Made by a program: the position numbers and the translations under genes
Part shown: positions 17,692 to 25,377 of the stretch, piece by piece
Layout: each line of letters begins with the position of its first letter
Numbering within the stretch: position 1 is the first letter of the stretch
From: Acidisarcina polymorpha
GTDB lineage: Bacteria; Acidobacteriota; Terriglobia; Terriglobales; Acidobacteriaceae
Reading direction: 5' to 3'
NCBI RefSeq assembly: GCF_003330725.1
Contig: NZ_CP030840.1
Span: 6,566,116-6,630,115, forward strand
DNA: 64,000 bases
Notes under the pieces: generated by a model
What the model saw: only the letters and a program-made list of their open reading frames with translations
Told to the model about the DNA's origin: nothing
Databases searched by the model: none

Positions 17692-17892
17692 ATGCAGGCT
17701 TCGATTGAAATGTCACGAACTGGGTCTGTCGATGTACATCTCGACCCGGAAGCCGCGCGAGCAGTGTTTGCGAGTGTCCTGTTCGCGGCCCGATTCCATG
17801 AGGGCATCGCACCACTTGCTCGGATTGCAGAAGAAGGGTTGCGAGACGTGGCACCACCCACGCCGCAAGGAGGATCAAAAACATGCCAATGA
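17692..17892 (+). CDS. Small protein between VirB3 and VirB4
   Basis: A 66-aa soluble protein with GGAGGAGGAG upstream; it overlaps the VirB4 start by 10 bp. The sequence is mildly acidic with a helix around PEAARAVFASVLFAARFHEG. I recognise no family. Strong ribosome site, tight spacing and overlap support a real gene in the operon. Confidence 0.6.
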   Translation: MQASIEMSRTGSVDVHLDPEAARAVFASVLFAARFHEGIAPLARIAEEGLRDVAPPTPQGGSKTCQ

Positions 17893-20531
17893 CCTACAAG
17901 CAACACGAGAAGAGTCTCAAGTCTCCGGCTGTTTGCGAACTGCTGCCCCTGCGCGGCCTTCCTGCCGGAGACAACGTCATGGTGCGGACAAACGGGGCTT
18001 TTGTCGCCGGCTACGAACTACGCGGCATCCTGGCCTACTTTGCCACCGACGAGGATCGAAACCAGACCAAGTCCATGCTCGAGGCTCTCTTTCGCAGCAT
18101 TCCCGACGTCAGCATGCGGCTCCAGTTTCGGTATGAGATCTCCGAACATTTGGGAGATCTCCTCGACAGCTACGTCCAGCAGCAGCGGAGCCAACAGCCC
18201 GAGGTTATGGCGCTCGACGCACATCGAATGAGGATGTGGATGGAGAAGGAGCATAACGGCTTCTACTTCGAGAATCACCTCCATATCTATCTTGTGTGGG
18301 ACCCGCGTATCCACGCTAAGCTCTACCACTCGGCGCAGCAAAACCGGAAGCTTGGTGGCTTCACGGTGAGCCAAAAGAAGGCGATCCAACGAACGCGTCG
18401 TGAGCATGAGACCTATCTTGCCGAGTTTGAGTCAATTCTCCGCGGGATCGAGGGGTCGATGGAGGCGACGAATCTGGGTCCCCGGAGACTATCCACTCAG
18501 GAGTTGTTCGAGGAACTCAAGCACTCCCAGCATCCGTCCCGCCGCGACCGCCGCCCCTATGTGCCAGGCGAAGAGTTGCTTGACTATCGCAGCGCACGTG
18601 AGCAGGCAACTCAGTCGAGCATCCTCAATGAGACAGAGAGCTACCTCAATATCGATGGCTACCTATATTCCGTCGTGAGCCTGAAAGAGCTTCCCGATGC
18701 CACATTCCCGGGGATGCTGCAGAACTTCTCCACGCTCGGCTTTCCCGTAGTCATCAGCGGACAGGTTGTCATCCCTGATCAGGTCAAGGTTCTCAAGGGT
18801 TATAAGAAGCGCCTGCAGAAGATGACCGCCGCGCAGAAGGACGCGAACGGCAACTTCAAATCGAATCCTGAAGCAGAGGTCGCGCAGGCCCAGCTCATTC
18901 AAATCCAGCGCGACATCATCTCTTCTTCTCTCAAGACTGCGAAGCTGAGCCTGTCGGTGGTGGTGCGGACCTCGCAGCAGGCAGTCACCCTCGGCGATCT
19001 GGAACGTTCGGAGCGTGAGCTCGCCAATCGTACGCAGGAGGTCCTGAACGCTTTTACGCATATGAACGGTGCGAAGGCGGTGATGGAGTCCATTGCGAAG
19101 CGACGCATCTTTCTCGGGACACTGCCCGGTATGGCCGAGCCTGACAAGCGGGATCAGGACATGCTCACGTCTAATGTTGCCGATCTCGTCCCCGTAGAGA
19201 TGCCGTGGACAGGCACCCGCCGGAGCCCTCTCATCCTGTTTGAGACACCCTATCGGCAGCTAATTCCGTTCTCTATGTTCGATCCGGACCTCTCAGACGC
19301 GAATGGCCTCCTGATGGCCAAGAGTGGCGGAGGGAAGACACTCGCCGCACAACAGATGCTGTTGATGGCGGCTCGGGGCAATCCCCTTATCTCCATCCTG
19401 GAACGTGGCGATTCGTATCAACCGCTGGTTGAACTGATGGGCGGAGAGATGATCGAGATGTCCCTCGACAGCGATCAGACAATCAATCCATGGGACCTGC
19501 CGAGAGGAGAGATCAAGCCGTCTAACGATCAGATTTCGTTTTTGAAGAACCTGACTCGCCACATGCTTGGTGAGAACACGCCTCCCGACATGGACATTGA
19601 CCTGCTCGACAGCGTCCTGCTCGAAGCGATTGCCTCCACCTATAAGCGCTGCAGTGCGAAGACTTCGAACCCGGTGCCGCTTTTTGGAGATCTTGCGGCG
19701 GAGCTGGCGCATTGGCAGGACCGCGATCGCAACCAGAAGATCAACGCGATGGCCCAGATGGCTTCAACGAAACTGCGCGCCTGGGTGGACGAAGGACCCT
19801 ATGCGCGGCTCTTCGATCGAACGACAACAGTTCACTTGAACAATCCATGGCTCTATTTCAACGTGGAGAAGTTGAAGGACGACCCTCGCCTCGAACGGGC
19901 CATGAGTCTGCTCATTGCTCATACGGCCACGTATCGCGCTTCGGGATCTACGGGGCAACCGAGCATTGTGCTGCTCGATGAATGCTGGGCGCTGCTGGAG
20001 TCGCCCATCCTCGCCAGCGTCGTCGTTCAACTCTTTCGCACTGCTCGTAAGCGCAATGCCAGTGTTTGGGGCATCAGCCAGACGCCGGAAGATTTCGTAG
20101 GTACGCCGGATCGGCCGAACGAGCACGGCGCCGGCATCGTCAAGAACGCCACGACCAAGATCATCGGCAAGCAGCCGGGTGACATGACAGCCCTCCGTGA
20201 TCATGTCCACCTGAATGAGACGGCCCTCAATCAGATCAAAACATTTGCTCATCCCAAGAAGGGACATAGTGCAGAGTTCCTTATTGCGGTGGGCGAGAAG
20301 GCGGAGTCCACGCACGCCATCCGGATTGTTCCGAGCGCAGTCGACTACTGGCTTACCACGACCTACGCGCGGGAACGGCACTTCCGAAAGTGGTGGCTTG
20401 GCAAGCATCGGCAGCTCCCGCTCATCGAGGCATATGAGGCGCTTGCGGTGCAGTATCCGCGTGGATTGGCCTCGGTTGGACCTTTGGCGGTGGAACTGTC
20501 CGGAGAGATGCAGGAGGTCTCGGCACAATGA
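17883..20531 (+). CDS. VirB4-family T4SS ATPase
   Basis: An 882-aa ATPase, the motor of pilus biogenesis and substrate transfer at the inner membrane. AAGGAGG precedes ATG 17883. The N-terminal ~430 residues are the CagE/TrbE/VirB4 domain. The RecA-like motor follows, with Walker A at residues 479-487 (AKSGGGKTL) and Walker B at about 695-700 (IVLLDE). Other conserved parts are TINPWDLP, DLLDSVLLEAI, WGISQTPEDF and NATTKIIGKQPGD. The length is usual for the VirB4/TrbE family. It overlaps the next gene by 4 bp (ATGA), indicating translational coupling. Confidence 0.95.
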   Translation: MPMTYKQHEKSLKSPAVCELLPLRGLPAGDNVMVRTNGAFVAGYELRGILAYFATDEDRNQTKSMLEALFRSIPDVSMRLQFRYEISEHLGDLLDSYVQQQRSQQPEVMALDAHRMRMWMEKEHNGFYFENHLHIYLVWDPRIHAKLYHSAQQNRKLGGFTVSQKKAIQRTRREHETYLAEFESILRGIEGSMEATNLGPRRLSTQELFEELKHSQHPSRRDRRPYVPGEELLDYRSAREQATQSSILNETESYLNIDGYLYSVVSLKELPDATFPGMLQNFSTLGFPVVISGQVVIPDQVKVLKGYKKRLQKMTAAQKDANGNFKSNPEAEVAQAQLIQIQRDIISSSLKTAKLSLSVVVRTSQQAVTLGDLERSERELANRTQEVLNAFTHMNGAKAVMESIAKRRIFLGTLPGMAEPDKRDQDMLTSNVADLVPVEMPWTGTRRSPLILFETPYRQLIPFSMFDPDLSDANGLLMAKSGGGKTLAAQQMLLMAARGNPLISILERGDSYQPLVELMGGEMIEMSLDSDQTINPWDLPRGEIKPSNDQISFLKNLTRHMLGENTPPDMDIDLLDSVLLEAIASTYKRCSAKTSNPVPLFGDLAAELAHWQDRDRNQKINAMAQMASTKLRAWVDEGPYARLFDRTTTVHLNNPWLYFNVEKLKDDPRLERAMSLLIAHTATYRASGSTGQPSIVLLDECWALLESPILASVVVQLFRTARKRNASVWGISQTPEDFVGTPDRPNEHGAGIVKNATTKIIGKQPGDMTALRDHVHLNETALNQIKTFAHPKKGHSAEFLIAVGEKAESTHAIRIVPSAVDYWLTTTYARERHFRKWWLGKHRQLPLIEAYEALAVQYPRGLASVGPLAVELSGEMQEVSAQ

Positions 20532-21379
20532 GCTACGACACCAACTCCAATACGGTTCCGCTCCTCGACAATGGCAAACCAAGCAATCCACCGACAATTG
20601 CTAACTCGCATGCTCGTCGTTCTCGTTGGAAACACAGACTCATGGTTGCCATTCTTCTTGTGGAATCGGGTTGCTTGGCGCCACGACTGGCGCATGGACA
20701 ATTCCTCAGTGTCTTTGACTCCATCTTCAGTTCGATCCAGACGGACATGGGTGGCGCGCTCAAGGCGATCAACCAAATCAAGCAGCAGGTCCAGCAGCTC
20801 TACCAAACCACAATGTGGCCGCTGGCCGCTCTGAATCAGGCGCGCGGATTCGTATCGAACTCTATCAATACGTACCGCAATCAGATGAACCAGATCTTCA
20901 CAACAAAGTTCAGCAGTGCGGTTCTTCCGGGACCGCAGCAGTTTGAAACCCTTCTGCGCAGTCGTCTGTCAACGCAAATTCCGTCCCTGCAGACAAGCTT
21001 TACAACGAACTATGGAACGGTTCCCCAGGCGAATGCTGCGAGGCCCCAGGACCGCGTGATGATGGACATGGATGACGCGCTGAGCCAGCAAAATCTAAAG
21101 ACCACGCTCATTGCAGATCAGGCCCAGGACGTCACCCTGCAGGCCGCGAATGTTATGGAGAACGAGGTCGCCACCAGCACGCCCGGCTCAAACCCATATC
21201 TGACTGCTGAAGCCCAAATAGTCAATCTACGGTGCCAGGCCTACATGCAAAAGATGCTGGCAGCTCAACTACGTCAGGAAGCTGGACGGATCGCTCACGA
21301 TAACGCTCTTGTGAAGAGCAGGACGAACGCATCGGGGAGCGTCAACAGTATGGTCACCGGAGCACTCACCAATCACTGA
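20528..21379 (+). CDS. VirB5/TrbJ-like secreted T4SS protein, copy 1
   Basis: A 283-aa exported protein. A polar 35-residue leader precedes a hydrophobic signal segment (LMVAILLVESGCLAPRLAHG). The mature part starts with GQFLSVFDSIFSSIQ and is mainly helical and Gln/Asn-rich (INQIKQQVQQLYQTTMWPL), like VirB5/TrbJ pilus-tip proteins. It ends with MVTGALTNH. The following gene encodes a paralogue with the same plan, including GQF at the mature start, PLAALNQAR versus PLTAINQAK, and a VTGTLTN tail. Assignment to VirB5 rests on operon position (VirB4-VirB5-VirB6) and helical makeup. Confidence 0.65.
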   Translation: MSYDTNSNTVPLLDNGKPSNPPTIANSHARRSRWKHRLMVAILLVESGCLAPRLAHGQFLSVFDSIFSSIQTDMGGALKAINQIKQQVQQLYQTTMWPLAALNQARGFVSNSINTYRNQMNQIFTTKFSSAVLPGPQQFETLLRSRLSTQIPSLQTSFTTNYGTVPQANAARPQDRVMMDMDDALSQQNLKTTLIADQAQDVTLQAANVMENEVATSTPGSNPYLTAEAQIVNLRCQAYMQKMLAAQLRQEAGRIAHDNALVKSRTNASGSVNSMVTGALTNH

Positions 21380-21389
21380 GGAGCTAAAT

Positions 21390-22292
21390 ATGACGGATTT
21401 GAAGAAGAACCTAACGAAGCGGCCAAAGCCATTCTTTTCGGGTCGTCGGGAGCACCTAACTCCGGAAGCCGCTAAGAGGGCTTCCAGTTTCGAGGAGACC
21501 ATCCTTCAGCACAGTTGGTACCGCCCGACTCTACTAAAGGCGTTGGTGGTAGCTTTCGGCCTTTTGATCATCCTGCCGCAGCGTGCAAGTGGACAATTTG
21601 GCATCGACACCGCCGCGATCATCGCAGCTCTGCAAAAGATGCAGTCGCTCATGAGCACCTACATGGCGGCACCGCTCAAGACCATCAATCAATCCGAGCA
21701 GAGTATTGCAAGTTACGAACAGAAGGTGATGTATCCACTTACCGCGATCAATCAGGCCAAAAGTGCGGTGATGCAGTTCGAGAGTCAATTCACCAACCTC
21801 AACAACATGTTCCACGTGAACGTGTCGAGTGCCACATTGCCTCAGTCGCAGAGCTTCGAGACAACCTTGCTCTCCCGTAATGCCAACAACGTACCGGCCA
21901 TCTCTTCCCAATATCAATCCGTATACGGCGTGGTAATGGCTCAAAACACCGCGTCCCCCCAGGTGCGAACGATGACTGATATGACGGACACCCAGGCCCA
22001 GGATGCGATGAAGCGAGCCCTCCAAATTGACAATCTCGCTGAGAGCGAATTGACGGAGGCGACCCAGATGGGCCAGCAGATCAAACAGGCCGCTCCTGGG
22101 AGCGCTCCGATCATCGAGGCGGAGGCGGATGTGTGGGTTGTGCGCGCCAATGCCTACACCCAAGAGGCCCTTGCCGAGTTGATGAGAACGCGCGGCGTCG
22201 ACCTTGCCAACCAGAGCGGGATCGCGAAGCTCGCGACATCAGACAGCACAAACCATAACGGCGTCGTCACCGGAACACTGACCAACAGGTGA
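21390..22292 (+). CDS. VirB5/TrbJ-like secreted T4SS protein, copy 2
   Basis: A 300-aa paralogue of the preceding gene with a long basic N-terminus (about 50 residues) and an uncleaved or late signal segment (LLKALVVAFGLLIILPQRASG). The helical part contains IIAALQKMQSLMSTYMAAPL and VMYPLTAINQAKSAVMQFES. It also has MTDMTDTQAQDAMKRALQID, matching MDMDDALSQQNLKTTLIADQ in copy 1. The C-terminal GVVTGTLTNR matches copy 1. A GAGGAG ribosome site lies upstream. Tandem duplication suggests two related tip or chaperone-like subunits, or one decoy; both look intact. Confidence 0.62.
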   Translation: MTDLKKNLTKRPKPFFSGRREHLTPEAAKRASSFEETILQHSWYRPTLLKALVVAFGLLIILPQRASGQFGIDTAAIIAALQKMQSLMSTYMAAPLKTINQSEQSIASYEQKVMYPLTAINQAKSAVMQFESQFTNLNNMFHVNVSSATLPQSQSFETTLLSRNANNVPAISSQYQSVYGVVMAQNTASPQVRTMTDMTDTQAQDAMKRALQIDNLAESELTEATQMGQQIKQAAPGSAPIIEAEADVWVVRANAYTQEALAELMRTRGVDLANQSGIAKLATSDSTNHNGVVTGTLTNR

Positions 22293-22299
22293 AGTCATC

Positions 22300-24057
22300 A
22301 TGATGTCTTCGATCATTCAAGTTCATTCCGGCATCGCGACTCTCGCATTCTTTCAAGGAACGCAGTTGAATTTGTTTGAGAGCTTCCTGACTCAGGCCAT
22401 TTCAGGGATTAATTCGACCAGTATCACATCGGGGATGCAAAACATTGCCTATGTGGTCCTACTGATCGGGTTCCTTTGGCAGGTGTACCAGGCTGCTCTG
22501 CATGGCGGCGATGTCCGCGGGCTCTGCGTCAGCCTTATCAAGTATGTCGTCACCGCAATCGTCGTCATGAACTACAGTGCCGTGTTCACCACGGTCAACC
22601 AGGGCTTCGTCAACGCCGGCAATTGGATCGGGAACGCTACAGGGGTCGGCAATCTCCTGGACAATTGGAAGAACGACATCAGCACCCAATACAGCCAGGA
22701 TGGAGCCCAGCAGATGTGGGGTCTGGTCACGGGCTCAATGGCTGGTCTAATCGACGGCCTATTGATTCTTGTAGCCTATATCCTCTATCCATTCGTCATC
22801 GCGATCTTCGGATTCTTCTACATATTTTATGGGTCGGTCCTGTATATCTTCGGTCCGATCGTGATCGCCTTCATGCCGCTCGGAGCAACCAACAGGCTTG
22901 CCAAGGCGTATGTCGAAAATGTCTTCATCTGGAATGCGTGGCCAATCTTGTATGGGGGTTTCGGCGCGCTGCTGAGCGCAGTCCAAATGGGCCAAGTCGG
23001 ACAGATGCTCAGCCAGAACAACTTTCTCGGGGGGCTGGGGAATCTCGAGGGGTCGTTCCTGATCGGCGCGGCAAGCATCATCTACTCACTTGCTATTGCG
23101 GTGATCCCATTCATTGCGAAGAGGATTGTGAGCGGTGAAGTAGGTGCAACTGCCGGAACATTGCTCGGAGCCGCCACCACTGCCTTGACCGCAGGTATCG
23201 CGGCAGAGGAGGGTGTAGCTGCGGGTATAACAAACTCGGTTGGAGAGGCCGCCACAGGCGGAGGAAAGGCTGCGAGTGGAAGTAGCTCCGCTGCGGGAAA
23301 CTCCCGCGTTGGGACCGGATCAAATCAGCCTGCTGCCGCCCAGCGGGCACAGCCAAACCAACCTGCAAATATAAACGGCCATGCAGCTTTGACAGCATCG
23401 GAGAGCGCATCGCCGACTCGAGGCGAGGCTGTAGCGGATAGCATCCGGGGTGGTCTCGAATCTGCGGTTGATCCGACGCCTAGGCTGTGGAAGGGCGAAG
23501 ACGACCCTTCTTCAACTGGCGCACAGTCGTCCACCAGTCTTGCTGGCGAAATTAGTAAAGAGAGGTCCTCGCAGAGTGGTACTATTTCGACCCAACGAGA
23601 TGGTGCATCGCCGAACCCTTCTTCGAGAAGGCCAAGCGGCCCCACCCCGGCACTGACGCGTTCGCATGGTTTAGCGACATGGGGTGCATACCATGGTGCC
23701 CGTCTCGCAACACAGGCCGCGATGGGTGGAGCTCGAAGCGCTGGAGGAGTCGCTCAGAGAGTAGTCGGTGCAATTGCCAACCCGGTTGAAACGGCCGGTA
23801 AATTCGGCGCCAAAGGGGAGCAAACCGCAGGGGCCGCGACGAGCGTTGCTGGAAAGGCAGCGACTGTTGCAGCAAAGGTCGCAAGCGCTGTGACGCATCC
23901 CCGGGAGACGGCAGGAGGGGGTGTGCAGGCCGCGAGTAGCGCGGCGACTACCGCTGTCGCAGACGCTGCTTCCACGATTCGTCAAAGCGTCAAGGCTGTA
24001 AGTGCAAACTTCTCAGAGGCGTACGAGAAGACACACTCTGAAGAAAGTCCCAAATAA
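22300..24057 (+). CDS. VirB6/TrbL-like polytopic T4SS protein
   Basis: A 585-aa protein whose first ~290 residues contain five to seven transmembrane helices, for example MQNIAYVVLLIGFLWQVY, IDGLLILVAYILYPFVIAIF and AASIIYSLAIAVIPFIAK. A conserved aromatic/Gly-rich FIWNAWPILYGGFGALLSA segment fits TrbL/VirB6. The remaining ~290 residues are Ala/Gly/Ser/Thr-rich and predicted to be disordered. This long low-complexity tail is common in TrbL proteins. It should form part of the inner-membrane channel. Two in-frame ATGs lie at the start (22300, 22303). Confidence 0.85.
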   Translation: MMSSIIQVHSGIATLAFFQGTQLNLFESFLTQAISGINSTSITSGMQNIAYVVLLIGFLWQVYQAALHGGDVRGLCVSLIKYVVTAIVVMNYSAVFTTVNQGFVNAGNWIGNATGVGNLLDNWKNDISTQYSQDGAQQMWGLVTGSMAGLIDGLLILVAYILYPFVIAIFGFFYIFYGSVLYIFGPIVIAFMPLGATNRLAKAYVENVFIWNAWPILYGGFGALLSAVQMGQVGQMLSQNNFLGGLGNLEGSFLIGAASIIYSLAIAVIPFIAKRIVSGEVGATAGTLLGAATTALTAGIAAEEGVAAGITNSVGEAATGGGKAASGSSSAAGNSRVGTGSNQPAAAQRAQPNQPANINGHAALTASESASPTRGEAVADSIRGGLESAVDPTPRLWKGEDDPSSTGAQSSTSLAGEISKERSSQSGTISTQRDGASPNPSSRRPSGPTPALTRSHGLATWGAYHGARLATQAAMGGARSAGGVAQRVVGAIANPVETAGKFGAKGEQTAGAATSVAGKAATVAAKVASAVTHPRETAGGGVQAASSAATTAVADAASTIRQSVKAVSANFSEAYEKTHSEESPK

Positions 24058-24100
24058 CAACGGATCCGCGTGGACTTCGTATGGGAGAAGGAGAACGGTT

Positions 24101-24814
24101 ATGTCCGGTACAAAAGAGATAACGAACGAGCTGGGTGCTCGCCCGAAGTATTACGAGATGGACGGTGCGCGCCTTGCCAATGCCAACCGAGCGTGGCTGC
24201 TCGCTTTTCTCATGGCTGGTCTCGCCATTATTGCACTGGTTTTTGCCATAGCGGTTCGCCTGAAGCCTCCTACGGTTATCCGTATCGGAGTCAACGGCGA
24301 GCCCTCCGTTCTGGGGCAATCGTCTCCCGTTACGACCAGCTCCGCCGGCGATCCTTACCTGACGGAGGTCTTCGTCAAACGATTCCTTACGGACTACCTC
24401 AACTACAGTCCGACCAACGTAGACGATCATTGGGCGGCAGCCTTGAATCGGATGACGCGTAATCTGCGCGGCGCCACGATCAAGGCCATGTCGGACAACA
24501 ATGTGCGCGGCAAGATCGACGACGACCAGATTCAGTCGGTATTTCATCTCCGCGAGATCGCCCCTGTTGCTAGCGAACCTTTGACCTATCTGATCTACGG
24601 GGTGAAGGATGTCCACCACCTTACCAAGGGGAGCGAAGTCACAGATCACTTTGTAAACGAATATAGGGTTCGGCTGGTCGCGGACAGACGCAGTGACCTC
24701 AATCCGGATGGTCTTTGGATCGCGGAATACAGCGAGCACCCGATCGATGGTGAACGGAGGAATGCGGTCCTGTCGGCTTCGGACCAGACGGAAACGAGTG
24801 AGGAGGGACGCTGA
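24101..24814 (+). CDS. VirB8/TrbF-like inner-membrane T4SS protein
   Basis: A 237-aa bitopic protein. ATG 24101 follows AAGGAGAA; the longer in-frame version only overlaps virB6. A short cytoplasmic N-terminus containing ARPKYYEMDGARLANANRAW is followed by one helix (LLAFLMAGLAIIALVFAIAV). The periplasmic domain has an NTF2-like alpha+beta pattern (FVKRFLTDYLNYSPTNVDDH, then several strands up to residue 215). This is the VirB8 layout, a scaffold connecting VirB6, VirB9 and VirB10. It shares one base with the next gene (TGATG). Confidence 0.82.
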   Translation: MSGTKEITNELGARPKYYEMDGARLANANRAWLLAFLMAGLAIIALVFAIAVRLKPPTVIRIGVNGEPSVLGQSSPVTTSSAGDPYLTEVFVKRFLTDYLNYSPTNVDDHWAAALNRMTRNLRGATIKAMSDNNVRGKIDDDQIQSVFHLREIAPVASEPLTYLIYGVKDVHHLTKGSEVTDHFVNEYRVRLVADRRSDLNPDGLWIAEYSEHPIDGERRNAVLSASDQTETSEEGR

Positions 24815-25116
24815 TGGAAGCAGTCCAGCAAAAGACGGTCGCGCTACAGTCACCACAACAAATTCCCGTGACGACGAACGCCCGAAAAGGCCGGAAGCCG
24901 CGCGGCTCAGAGGGGATCGCCCGGTTCTTTTTGGCGAAGGAAGGCTCGTCGCCTCAGAAGCCTGAGCTGGGCGAGGAAGCGCCGACGGAGAGCGATGCAC
25001 TGATCAAAGCGTTTCAGCAAAAGGCCGGCGTCATCTACGTGGTGAGCGCCTTCCGCGCGGAAGCAGAGATTCAAGGAGGAACTCCGGTATTGGTGAAGCG
25101 CCCGCTCGCGAAGTAG
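24814..25116 (+). CDS. Small hypothetical protein, last gene of the second T4SS operon
   Basis: A 100-aa soluble protein translationally coupled to the VirB8 gene. The N-terminal 45 residues are polar and basic (TNARKGRKPRGSEGIARFFL); the C-terminal half has a helix and two strands (AGVIYVVSAFRAEAEI). No family is recognised. Confidence 0.6.
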   Translation: MEAVQQKTVALQSPQQIPVTTNARKGRKPRGSEGIARFFLAKEGSSPQKPELGEEAPTESDALIKAFQQKAGVIYVVSAFRAEAEIQGGTPVLVKRPLAK

Positions 25117-25377
25117 CGGCAACTTTCAGTACACAAGATTTAGCGGTCAGCATAACGACATTCAAAGAGAAGACAACCCTGCTACAGGCCACTGTCAGCC
25201 TCTCTTGAACCCTTATCGCGAGGCGATGAGGAATTCCATGCTGACCCGGACTCGATCACTGAGGCCTGGTTCGGTTATCAAACCACCCCTAACACGGGCA
25301 CCAGGCATAAGTGAGACGAACTCGGGACAGCGAGCTCTCAATCACTCATCTGGAGCGCCAGACAGTGAGGAGAAACG
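25117..25377. promoter_or_regulatory. Probable promoter region of the RDR-like/VirD4 operon
   Basis: A 260-bp gap separates the second and third transfer blocks. TCTGG-AGCG-CCAGA (25349-25362) forms a short stem-loop 6 bp before the GAGGAG ribosome site of the polymerase-like gene and could affect its translation. No promoter consensus could be assigned. Confidence 0.4.
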
